A stretch of DNA of 8,501 nucleotides from Candidatus Nanopelagicales bacterium (GTDB lineage Bacteria > Actinomycetota > Actinomycetes > S36-B12 > UBA10799). Positions 1 through 4,967 of this stretch are shown piece by piece (the first letter of the stretch is position 1; each line of letters starts with the position of its first letter). Under the pieces are notes generated by a model that was not told the DNA's origin, searched no databases, and worked only from the letters and a program-made list of their open reading frames with translations. The stretch covers positions 1-8,501 of the forward strand of contig JALOLM010000071.1 of the NCBI GenBank assembly GCA_025455985.1. Reading direction: 5' to 3'. The translations under genes were made by a program, and so were the position numbers.

Positions 1-399
1 GGTCAACCATTCCAGCAGGGTGCTGGTGTTGGCCACCGCCCGGGCGGTCACCCGGTCAGCTCGCAGCTGAACGTTCTGGGCCCGCTCGCGCACAACGTCG
101 ACCTCGAGACCGAGTTCGTCGATCACCTTGTGCAGGAATCGGGTCCTGCGTTCCAGTGGCTCGACGAGAGTGATCTGCAGATCGGGCCTGGCGATTGCCC
201 ACACCAGGCCGGGGAGGCCGGCTCCACTGCCGACATCGATCACCGATGCCGCGTGCGGCAGGCAGTCCAGATCCTGGGTGACAGCTAGGCAGTTGTCCAC
301 ATGGCGTTCCCAGAGACGATCGGTCTCCCGGGGCCCGATCAGACCCCATTCCACCCCGTCGGTGGCCAGCAGATCGTGATAGGCCTGCAGTTGTTCCAC
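1..399 (-). CDS. rsmG: 16S rRNA (guanine-N7) methyltransferase RsmG (GidB), partial
   Basis: RsmG uses S-adenosylmethionine to methylate N7 of a guanine in the 530 loop of 16S rRNA (G527 in E. coli numbering). The 133 visible residues include the family's WERHVDNC stretch (about 30-37) and the SAM-binding loop VIDVGSGAGLPG (53-64). A second SAM-contacting strand, ITLVEPLERRTRFL, follows. The C-terminal part lies beyond the left edge. The only usable start in this frame is GTG at 399-397, because an in-frame TGA lies at 447-445 with no ATG, GTG or TTG between. This makes the N-terminus roughly 14 residues shorter than I recall for the mycobacterial protein. No clear Shine-Dalgarno is visible, and the jag stop codon ends 8 bases upstream, so coupling to jag translation is likely. 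The GTG lies inside a parS-like palindrome. Family identity is very secure; the start is less so. Confidence 0.95.
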   Translation of the reverse strand, partial: MEQLQAYHDLLATDGVEWGLIGPRETDRLWERHVDNCLAVTQDLDCLPHAASVIDVGSGAGLPGLVWAIARPDLQITLVEPLERRTRFLHKVIDELGLEVDVVRERAQNVQLRADRVTARAVANTSTLLEWLT

Positions 400-407
400 G
401 TGAAACG
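392..407. promoter_or_regulatory. parS-like ParB-binding site overlapping the rsmG start
   Basis: The sequence TGTTCCACGTGAAACG matches the parS consensus TGTTTCACGTGAAACA at 14 of 16 positions, with an intact CACGTG core at 397-402. The mismatches are one half-site base and the last outer base. It lies between the jag stop (410-408) and rsmG, and contains the rsmG GTG start. ParB nucleates on such sites near oriC to drive chromosome segregation. parA and parB usually lie just beyond rsmG in actinobacteria, which would be off the left edge. That expectation is inference. Confidence 0.75.
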
Positions 408-875
408 TCAGGCGGGCAGAACCACGACGTACCGGTTCGGTTCCTCACCGCTGGACTCGCTGACCAGTCCGGCGGCCGCCACCGCATCGTGCACGACCTT
501 GCGCTCGAACGGCGTCATCGCCGGCAGGGACACCGACTCCCCCGTGCGCTTGACTTCTTCCACAGCCCGCTCACCCTGCGCTGTCAATTCCTTGCGCAGA
601 CCGGCCCGGTAGCCCCCGACGTCAAGCATCATCCGGGAGCGGTGCCCCGTCTCGCGCATGATTGCCAGGCGGGCCAGATCCTGCAACGCGTCCACGACCT
701 CGCCGTTGTCGCCGACGAGCTCGTCGAGGTCCTCCCCCACGATCGCCACCATTGCTCGGCCGTTCTCGACATCCATCTCGAGATCGCCGTCCACATCGAT
801 GATGTCCAGCAGCGCCTCGAGGTAGTCGGCCGCAATGTCACCCTCGTTTTCGAGGTCCTTGTTGTCGTCGCTCAT
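408..875 (-). CDS. jag: KH/R3H single-stranded nucleic acid-binding protein (Jag/KhpB/EloR family)
   Basis: This 155-residue protein belongs to the family of RNA-binding proteins encoded next to YidC. In Firmicutes, members (KhpB/EloR) act with KhpA on RNA and affect cell elongation. Residues 1-35 are strongly acidic. A KH-like fold follows (about 15-75) whose GxxG loop reads V-GDNG-E (55-58). After a RSRMMLDV strand (79-86) and a basic helix comes a C-terminal R3H domain with the R-x3-H signature at R125 and H129. It ends in the VVVLP strand typical of R3H. The N-terminal Jag_N domain of Firmicute homologues is absent, which as far as I know is normal for the shorter actinobacterial form. 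The ATG is preceded by GGAG (885-882) at 6 bases, and this ribosome binding site abuts parS. It is the fifth gene of the rpmH operon, 24 bases after yidC. Confidence 0.92.
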   Translation of the reverse strand: MSDDNKDLENEGDIAADYLEALLDIIDVDGDLEMDVENGRAMVAIVGEDLDELVGDNGEVVDALQDLARLAIMRETGHRSRMMLDVGGYRAGLRKELTAQGERAVEEVKRTGESVSLPAMTPFERKVVHDAVAAAGLVSESSGEEPNRYVVVLPA

Positions 876-884
876 CGACTACTC

Positions 885-900
885 CGTTTCACGTGAAACT
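885..900. promoter_or_regulatory. parS site between yidC and jag
   Basis: The sequence CGTTTCACGTGAAACT contains the full 14-base palindromic core GTTTCACGTGAAAC of the bacterial parS consensus and differs only at the two outermost bases. It fills most of the 24-base yidC-jag gap. It touches the last base of the yidC stop codon (902-900) on one side and begins at the jag GGAG on the other. It is 493 bp from the second, weaker site at the jag-rsmG junction. Two close sites near oriC suit a ParB nucleation centre. Confidence 0.88.
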
Positions 901-1817
901 CATGCACCCTTGCGCTTCTTGCGCGTCTGTCGCTTGGGTTGGTTGCGGGTCGGCTTGGGGGGCTCCACGACGTCGGGGACGATCGCGCCGGTGCTGCTCA
1001 CCGCACCACTCTTCTTCGCCGCCTTGGCAGCATCTCGCTTTGCCTTCGCGTCGAAGGCGGGCGTGCCGGGCTGCGGGTTGTTCCGGATCACCCAGAACTG
1101 CTGGCCCATGGACCACAGGTTCGTGGTCAGCCAGTAGATCAGCACACCGAGCGGGAAGTTGATGCCACCAATCGCGAACATGACCGGGAAGATGTAGAGC
1201 AGCAGCTTCTGCTGACGGACCATCGGGTTGTCGGCCGCGGTGTTCTTCACGATCAACTGGCGCTGCGTGATGAACGTCGTCAGCGACATCAGGATGATCA
1301 TCACCAAGGTGACGACGTGGGTGGCGGTCGGGTTGGGCGTCTCGGCGGCATTCAGGAAGGTGCCGTAGATCGGTACCCCGAAGATCAGCGCCTCCCGGCC
1401 CTGGTCGACGAGTTCGGGCGTGAGCACCCCGACCGCCTTGTCCTGGGCCATTCCTTGCAGCACCCGGAACAGCGCGAAGAAGATGGGCGCCTGCACCAGG
1501 ATGGGAAGGCACGAGGAGAGCGGATTAGTACCGGTCTCCCGGTACAGCTTCATCATCTCTTCGGACTGCCGCTGTTTGTCGCCGGCGTACTTCTGCTGAA
1601 TCTCCTTCATCTGCGGTTGCAGGATCTGGAGATTTCGCTGGGCCTTGATCTGCTTGACGAACAGCGGGATCAGGAGCACCCGGATGACGATGACCAGGCC
1701 CACGATCGACAGACCCCATGCAGCACCACTGGCGGCACCAAAGATGGGGGACAGGAGGGCGTGGAACGTCACGAGGATCCACGAGACGGCTGTCTCCAGC
1801 CATTCTAAGATGAACAA
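900..1817 (-). CDS. yidC: Membrane protein insertase YidC (Oxa1/SpoIIIJ family)
   Basis: YidC inserts and folds proteins in the cytoplasmic membrane, alone or with SecYEG. The 305-residue product has the five-helix Oxa1 core and no large periplasmic domain, as in Gram-positive bacteria. The first hydrophobic stretch covers residues 11-54 and includes the conserved hydrophilic-groove arginine, R46, in VIVIRVLLIPLF. A charged cytoplasmic hairpin follows (about 57-97, with LQPQMKEIQQKY). Helices then lie near 100-120 (CLPILVQAPIFFALF), 165-184, 205-222 and 222-240. The C-terminal tail (about 290-305) is very basic, as in homologues that bind ribosomes. The start is TTG at 1817-1815 after a GGGG ribosome binding site, and overlaps the end of yidD by 13 bases. 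The residues just downstream, leading into the first helix, fit an N-terminus at or very near this codon. Function is certain. Confidence 0.97.
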   Translation of the reverse strand: MFILEWLETAVSWILVTFHALLSPIFGAASGAAWGLSIVGLVIVIRVLLIPLFVKQIKAQRNLQILQPQMKEIQQKYAGDKQRQSEEMMKLYRETGTNPLSSCLPILVQAPIFFALFRVLQGMAQDKAVGVLTPELVDQGREALIFGVPIYGTFLNAAETPNPTATHVVTLVMIILMSLTTFITQRQLIVKNTAADNPMVRQQKLLLYIFPVMFAIGGINFPLGVLIYWLTTNLWSMGQQFWVIRNNPQPGTPAFDAKAKRDAAKAAKKSGAVSSTGAIVPDVVEPPKPTRNQPKRQTRKKRKGA

Positions 1818-2110
1818 GATACCCCCCTGGGGTTTCCATCGAGATCAACATCTGCTCGCCACTTCCCAGCCGGTGGCGGTGGGTTGATCCCACCGAGTTG
1901 CCAGGGATGGCATCGACCCAAGCGTGCCACAGAGAGAACCGAGCCCTTCATCAGCCCGTGTGTTTGCAGACTCTGCACAGCATATGCCGAACAGGTGGGG
2001 TGGAACTTGCAACTCGGACCGGTCATAGGTGAAATGTACTTCTGATAAAGCCGGATGAGGCCGATCGCCAGGAGGGCCGGTAACCGGATGATCAGGTGCA
2101 CGTACTTCAC
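1805..2110 (-). CDS. yidD: Membrane protein insertion efficiency factor YidD
   Basis: YidD is a small membrane-associated protein that assists YidC-dependent insertion. The 101-residue product begins with an amphipathic or hydrophobic helix (about 4-23). The family signature follows: YQKYISPMTGPSCKFHPTCS (22-41), including C34 and C40, then AVQSLQTHGLMKG, and RCHPW with C67. A proline-rich GGINPPPP segment comes next (73-80), and the last 20 residues are variable. Length is within the family range. The start is GTG, overlapping the rnpA stop as GTGA, which suggests translational coupling. The end overlaps yidC by 13 bases. It lies in the usual place between rnpA and yidC, consistent with coordinated supply of tRNA processing and membrane insertion factors. 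Confidence 0.95.
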   Translation of the reverse strand: MKYVHLIIRLPALLAIGLIRLYQKYISPMTGPSCKFHPTCSAYAVQSLQTHGLMKGSVLSVARLGRCHPWQLGGINPPPPAGKWRADVDLDGNPRGVSCSS

Positions 2111-2427
2111 AGTCGTCCCACCGCCACCCGAAGATCGGTGCGCAACTGCGCGAAACTGACGTTCGCCGGAAGGGCGCGTACGACCAGATCACCGTCCGGC
2201 AGTAGCTTCCACATGTCGGCCAGAGCATGGCGCACTTGCCGCTGCCGACGGTGGCGGCCCACGGCATTCTCGAAGCCCTTGACCGTCACGACGGCCACGT
2301 GCGGACCGCCCTCACCCACGACGTGGTGCACGATCAGCGATCCGGACCGCACACGGCGGCCCGAGCGGATCGTGGTGCGCACCCGTGATCGCGGATGCAG
2401 CCGGTCGTCGCGGGGGAGCACCGTCAC
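2107..2427 (-). CDS. rnpA: Ribonuclease P protein component
   Basis: RnpA is the small basic protein that binds the RNase P RNA and helps it mature tRNA 5' ends. With the GTG at 2427-2425 the product is 106 residues. It has the N-terminal LPRDDRLHPRSR segment, and a central VTVKGFENAVGRHRRQRQVR stretch (48-66). That stretch is the RNR-box region that contacts RNA and leader. A long C-terminal helix follows, then LVVRALP. Two starts are possible: this GTG, whose last two bases are the first two of the rpmH stop (GTGA overlap), and GTG at 2421-2419, two bases past it (104 residues). I prefer the overlapping one because the same junction type occurs between rnpA and yidD, but the choice is uncertain. 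The reading frame stays open upstream through all of rpmH to a TTG at 2571, giving 154 codons. Confidence 0.93.
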   Translation of the reverse strand: MTVLPRDDRLHPRSRVRTTIRSGRRVRSGSLIVHHVVGEGGPHVAVVTVKGFENAVGRHRRQRQVRHALADMWKLLPDGDLVVRALPANVSFAQLRTDLRVAVGRL

Positions 2428-2558
2428 ACCGTCAGGCGGGCGCGGCCTTTGCTGCGGCGAGACGACAGGATGGAACGGCCAGCTCGCGTGCGCATGCGCA
2501 GGCGGAAGCCGTGCTTCTTGTGACGGCGCCGGTTGTTCGGCTGGTACGTACGTTTCAT
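2424..2558 (-). CDS. rpmH: 50S ribosomal protein L34
   Basis: L34 is a small, very basic protein of the large ribosomal subunit. Reading leftward from the ATG at 2558-2556 gives 44 residues and a TGA at 2426-2424. It starts MKRTYQPNNRRRHKKHGFRL, continues with the conserved RMRTRAGRSILSSRRSKGR block, and ends RARLTV. This is near identical in pattern to L34 from all bacteria. A strong GGAAGGA ribosome binding site (2569-2563) precedes the ATG at 4 bases. It is the first gene of the leftward operon and overlaps or abuts rnpA. Identity is certain despite the small size. Confidence 0.98.
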   Translation of the reverse strand: MKRTYQPNNRRRHKKHGFRLRMRTRAGRSILSSRRSKGRARLTV

Positions 2559-2763
2559 GGTGTCCTTCCAAGTCTCACGAGGACGTAGGCGCGGAATTGG
2601 CCCCCATCGACAACCGAGGTCAATGACGCAGGTTCACGACAGGGGCCAGCCGTTCCAGCATACGTCACACCCCCACCGAGCGCGCCATCCGCCTGCTGCT
2701 TACACCGCAACACGCACCAGCCGTTGGCGACACGCCGACCCGCTGCTAATCCGTTCGACCATT

Positions 2764-2772
2764 TGTGGACAA
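2764..2772 (-). promoter_or_regulatory. DnaA box (perfect actinobacterial consensus)
   Basis: TGTGGACAA is the reverse complement of TTGTCCACA, the preferred DnaA box of high-GC actinobacteria. It lies just upstream of the candidate dnaA -35 hexamer at 2778 and about 150 bases from the dnaA start, where bound DnaA could contact polymerase at that promoter. Confidence 0.75.
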
Positions 2773-2777
2773 TCAGG

Positions 2778-2806
2778 TTGTCAGCGGCTGTCTATCCGAT
2801 TAGCGT
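2778..2806 (+). promoter_or_regulatory. Candidate dnaA promoter
   Basis: TTGTCA (2778-2783) and TAGCGT (2801-2806) are separated by exactly 17 bases and resemble -35 and -10 hexamers (TTGACA, TANNNT). Transcription would begin near 2813, leaving a leader of about 105 bases that contains the head-to-head DnaA boxes. This is a pattern match only. Confidence 0.35.
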
Positions 2807-2869
2807 CAGCCCAACGACGTTGAACGGAACTTCCTCACCGGAAGACGTCCACACAGCTTTCCACATGGT

Positions 2870-2888
2870 TTATCCACACTGTGGAGAA
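2870..2888. promoter_or_regulatory. Head-to-head DnaA box pair in the dnaA leader
   Basis: TTATCCACA on the plus strand (2870-2878, perfect) faces TGTGGAGAA (2880-2888, 8/9 on the minus strand) across one base, forming an inverted repeat. It ends 31 bases before the dnaA start and 18 bases before the ribosome binding site. DnaA bound here could repress its own gene, a known form of dnaA autoregulation; the effect here is inferred. Confidence 0.75.
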
Positions 2889-2919
2889 CTCTGTACACAT
2901 CTAGCCAAAGGGGCTTCAC

Positions 2920-4290
2920 TTGGACGTCCTGATCGACCTCGCAGACCTGTGGACCCGCGCGAAGCAGTCCGTCCCGGAGACCCAACGGGCGTGGGTGGAT
3001 CTGACCGAACCGGTCGCCCTCACCACAGACTCCCTCGTGCTGGTCACGGGGAATGAGTTCACCAAGGACATGCTGGAGACCAAGCTGCGCCCCCACGTCC
3101 AGCAGGCGCTGGCCGACCAGTTGGGCCACAGCGTGACCATCGAGGTCCTGGTCGACCAGGCCCGCGCCCCCCAGATCCCCGATGATCTGGCCGACGACCT
3201 GGCCGATTCGACCTACAGCGAACCGCAGATCGAACCCGTGGCGCCGACCGCAGCCCAGAACGACACACTGCTGAACCCCCGCTACACCTTCGACACGTTC
3301 GTCTACGGTCCGAGCAACCGGTTCGCCCACGCCGCGGCCATGGCCGTGGCCGAACAACCCGCACGGGCGTACAACCCGCTTTTCATCTATGGCGACTCCG
3401 GGCTGGGCAAGACCCACCTGCTGCACGCCATCGGTCACCACACACGCCGGATCTTCGCCGGCTCCCGTGTGCACTACGTGAGCTCTGAGGAGTTCACCAA
3501 CGACTTCATCAACTCCATCCGCGACCACGGCCGCGCCGACCTGCACCGGCGATACCGCGATGTGGATGTCCTGCTGGTCGACGACATCCAGTTCCTGTCG
3601 GGCAAAGTCCAGACCCAGGAAGAGTTCTTCCACACCTTCAACACCCTGCACAACGCCAACAAGCAGATCGTCATCACCTCGGACCTGCCGCCCAAGCAGT
3701 TGCAGGACTTCGAGGACCGGATGCGCTCGCGCTTCGAGTGGGGTCTGATCACCGACATCCAGCCCCCGGACCTCGAGACCCGGATCGCGATCCTGCGCAA
3801 GAAGACCATGCAGGAGCGTCGTGAGATCTCCGACGAGGTCCTGGAGTTCATCGCCACCAAGATCACCGCCAACATTCGTGAACTCGAAGGCGCCTTGATC
3901 CGGATCTCGGCCTTCGCCAGTCTCAACTCCTCGCCGATCAGTGTCGAACTCGCCGAAATTGTGCTGAAGGACCTCATCCCGCACGAGACCGCTCGCGACG
4001 TGACCGCCGATCAGATCAAGACCCAGGCCGCGGACTACTTCGGCGTCTCCCTGGACGATCTGGAAGGCCCCTCACGGTCGAAGACTCTGGTCTCGGCGCG
4101 TCAGGTGGCCATGTACTTGTGCCGGGAGCTCACGGATCTGTCGCTGCCGGCCATCGGCGCCGAGTTCGGCAACCGCGACCACACCACGGTTATGCACGCT
4201 GACCGCAAGATCCGTAACAGCATCGGGGAGAGCCGGCGGCTCTACGAGCAGGTCGCGGATTTGACGAACAAGATCCGCAGTTCGTCGTAA
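2920..4290 (+). CDS. dnaA: Chromosomal replication initiator protein DnaA
   Basis: DnaA binds DnaA boxes at oriC as an ATP-bound oligomer, opens the origin and recruits the helicase. The 456 residues show domain I (about 1-80), a short acidic linker (about 81-115), and the AAA+ domain III from NPRYTFDTFV (119). Its motifs are Walker A GDSGLGKTH (158-166), Walker B VLLVDD (217-222), sensor 1 ITSD (252-255), the arginine-finger box SRFEWGL with R271, and sensor 2 NIRELEGAL with R320. Domain IV ends with the DNA-binding signature GNRDHTTVMHADRK (417-430). The start is TTG at 2920, six bases after AAAGGGG (2907-2913). The linker is much shorter than in Streptomyces. DnaA boxes upstream suggest autoregulation. 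Identity is certain. Confidence 0.98.
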   Translation: MDVLIDLADLWTRAKQSVPETQRAWVDLTEPVALTTDSLVLVTGNEFTKDMLETKLRPHVQQALADQLGHSVTIEVLVDQARAPQIPDDLADDLADSTYSEPQIEPVAPTAAQNDTLLNPRYTFDTFVYGPSNRFAHAAAMAVAEQPARAYNPLFIYGDSGLGKTHLLHAIGHHTRRIFAGSRVHYVSSEEFTNDFINSIRDHGRADLHRRYRDVDVLLVDDIQFLSGKVQTQEEFFHTFNTLHNANKQIVITSDLPPKQLQDFEDRMRSRFEWGLITDIQPPDLETRIAILRKKTMQERREISDEVLEFIATKITANIRELEGALIRISAFASLNSSPISVELAEIVLKDLIPHETARDVTADQIKTQAADYFGVSLDDLEGPSRSKTLVSARQVAMYLCRELTDLSLPAIGAEFGNRDHTTVMHADRKIRNSIGESRRLYEQVADLTNKIRSSS

Positions 4291-4340
4291 CATCTTCGTT
4301 ACTTTCCGTAGGTCATTTGTTATCTTCGTCACACTGCGTA
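4291..4340 (+). repeat. Imperfect 20-bp direct repeat, 30-bp period, at left edge of oriC
   Basis: The unit at 4291-4310 (CATCTTCGTTACTTTCCGTA) recurs at 4321-4340 (TATCTTCGTCACACTGCGTA) with 15 of 20 positions identical, including an eight-base ATCTTCGT block and terminal CGTA. The 30-bp period is close to three helical turns. It starts immediately after the dnaA stop codon. Function unknown. Confidence 0.55.
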
Positions 4341-4360
4341 TCCCCATGTCGTGGAAATCC

Positions 4361-4369
4361 TGTGGATAA
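4361..4369 (-). promoter_or_regulatory. DnaA box, perfect consensus
   Basis: TGTGGATAA is the reverse complement of TTATCCACA. It is the left-most strong box of oriC, 70 bp after the dnaA stop codon, and points towards dnaA. Confidence 0.85.
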
Positions 4370-4612
4370 CTGACTTGGCGTGCAACGTCGGGGGCACTCT
4401 GATATCGACATTTCCTGCTTTTCCGTCTCGAGATAGCCGCCAAACCCGCACGGCGCCTTCGTGGTTCGCCTCACCCACTGAAGGGCCCCATGCCTCCTCG
4501 AGGCCAGCAGATGCCCACGACATTTCCAACGGCAAGCGGGTCCCAATACCTCGTGAGCGCGACACGCCGACGTTCACGGCCCTCAGCTGCCATCCCCAGT
4601 CTGTGCACGAGT

Positions 4613-4621
4613 TGTGGAGAA
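4613..4621 (-). promoter_or_regulatory. DnaA box, 8 of 9
   Basis: TGTGGAGAA is the reverse complement of TTCTCCACA and differs from consensus only at the third base. The same variant occurs in the dnaA leader at 2880-2888. A 7/9 match (TGTGCACGA) lies close by at 4602-4610. Confidence 0.65.
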
Positions 4622-4677
4622 CCCACGAATTTCGGGCCCCGCAACAGGCCCCATCGTGGGATAACCGCCCAGCCGAT

Positions 4678-4744
4678 TGTGAACACCGGTGGACAGTGCC
4701 ACGGCCGTCCACACTCCCCACAGCGACAGCATCAGCTGCCCACA
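4678..4744. promoter_or_regulatory. Cluster of four weak DnaA boxes
   Basis: Four 7/9 matches to TTRTCCACA lie in 67 bp: 4678-4686 and 4688-4696 on the minus strand, 4705-4713 and 4736-4744 on the plus strand. Individually each could be chance. Clustered in oriC they plausibly assist cooperative DnaA assembly, as low-affinity sites do in other origins. Confidence 0.45.
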
Positions 4745-4793
4745 GACCTGTGTGCGATGTAATTACCCGCGGCCGATCAGGGGATTCGACCGG

Positions 4794-4811
4794 TTATCCA
4801 CACTGTCAACA
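4794..4811 (+). promoter_or_regulatory. Tandem DnaA boxes next to the unwinding region
   Basis: A perfect TTATCCACA (4794-4802) is followed without a gap by CTGTCAACA (4803-4811, 7/9) in the same orientation. The pair leads into GGCG and then the AT-rich CTACTA tract, the layout of the DnaA box pair beside the unwinding element in Bacillus subtilis. Confidence 0.7.
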
Positions 4812-4815
4812 GGCG

Positions 4816-4860
4816 CTACTACGTCTACGAGAACTATCTAAAGAAGAACAATCAAGAGAC
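4816..4860 (+). other. Candidate DNA unwinding element with DnaA-trio motifs
   Basis: After the tandem boxes and GGCG (4812-4815) the top strand reads CTA CTA CGT CTA CGA GAA CTA in triplets. The bottom strand is thus 3'-GAT GAT GCA GAT GCT CTT GAT. Four of seven triplets are 3'-GAT-5', the DnaA-trio unit that guides DnaA onto single strands in B. subtilis. The 45-bp tract is 62% A+T by hand count in an otherwise GC-rich origin. Confidence 0.6.
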
Positions 4861-4881
4861 CCGATGGCAGGCCCACCCACC

Positions 4882-4890
4882 TGTGGATAT
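4882..4890 (-). promoter_or_regulatory. DnaA box, 8 of 9
   Basis: TGTGGATAT is the reverse complement of ATATCCACA, differing from consensus only at the first base. It lies on the far side of the AT-rich tract and faces the tandem boxes, about 77 bp upstream of dnaN, so it could serve both origin firing and dnaN control. Confidence 0.65.
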
Positions 4891-4967
4891 TGATTTGCGC
4901 GCCAAAACCCAAATTGGCTGTGCGAGGCGCTGGGCGCATGACACGATGCGGTGACAAGGAGGACTTC

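Larger units (their letters stand above)
2559..2919. promoter_or_regulatory. Divergent rpmH/dnaA intergenic control region
   Basis: This 361-bp gap without a gene separates the two divergent transcription units, so it must hold both promoters. The dnaA-proximal half carries DnaA boxes (2764-2772, and 2870-2888 as a pair). Weaker 7/9 matches lie at 2845-2853 (ACGTCCACA) and 2857-2865 (CTTTCCACA). For rpmH, a TATGCT hexamer on the minus strand (2662-2657) could be a -10 element about 95 bases upstream of the gene. I see no convincing -35 for it. Nothing else is recognisable in 2570-2755, and no tRNA-like fold was seen. Confidence 0.7.
4291..4967. other. oriC: Chromosomal replication origin oriC (dnaA-dnaN intergenic region)
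   Basis: This 677-bp region without a gene lies between dnaA and dnaN, the usual place for actinobacterial oriC. It contains two perfect TTATCCACA boxes (4361-4369 minus, 4794-4802 plus) and two 8/9 boxes (4613-4621, 4882-4890, both minus). Several 7/9 matches cluster at 4602-4610 and 4678-4744. An AT-rich tract at 4816-4860 (28 of 45 bases A or T by hand count) follows the tandem boxes and is the likely unwinding site. A second AT-rich patch at 4291-4340 holds a direct repeat. In 4380-4600 I see no strong box, only weak matches. No promoter for dnaN could be assigned with confidence. Confidence 0.92.

Noticed and set aside
939..1808. Plus-strand open frame of 289 codons opposite yidC
   Set aside because: It is an antisense shadow of yidC with low-complexity His/Arg/Asp-rich sequence and no recognisable domain.
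2296..2303. CACGTG cores inside rnpA and at about 5261 in dnaN as further parS sites
   Set aside because: Only the central hexamer matches; flanking bases do not form GTTTCACGTGAAAC.
2096..2626. Plus-strand open frame of 176 codons across rnpA and rpmH
   Set aside because: It is antisense to two certain genes and has Arg/Thr/Ser-rich composition typical of shadows.
2806..3984. Minus-strand open frame of 392 codons opposite dnaA
   Set aside because: It mirrors dnaA codons in GC-rich DNA. The product is Gly/Val/Asp repetitive with no family resemblance, and its end runs into the dnaA control region.
4653..4665. GTGGGATAA as an additional DnaA box
   Set aside because: It matches only 6 of 9 positions in the best alignment, which is expected by chance.
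4351..4893. Plus-strand open frame of 180 codons inside oriC, and overlapping minus-strand frames
   Set aside because: It runs through several DnaA boxes and the AT-rich tract, and its translation lacks any pattern. The region is better explained as origin.
4890..4942. Possible dnaN promoter hexamers (TTGATT, TTGGCT with CATGAC)
   Set aside because: No pair has both good hexamers and 16-18 base spacing, so I could not support a call.
4890..4967. Upstream TTG start for dnaN at 4890
   Set aside because: It would begin at the edge of a DnaA box without a ribosome binding site and add 26 residues not in the family. GTG 4968 has a perfect AAGGAGG.
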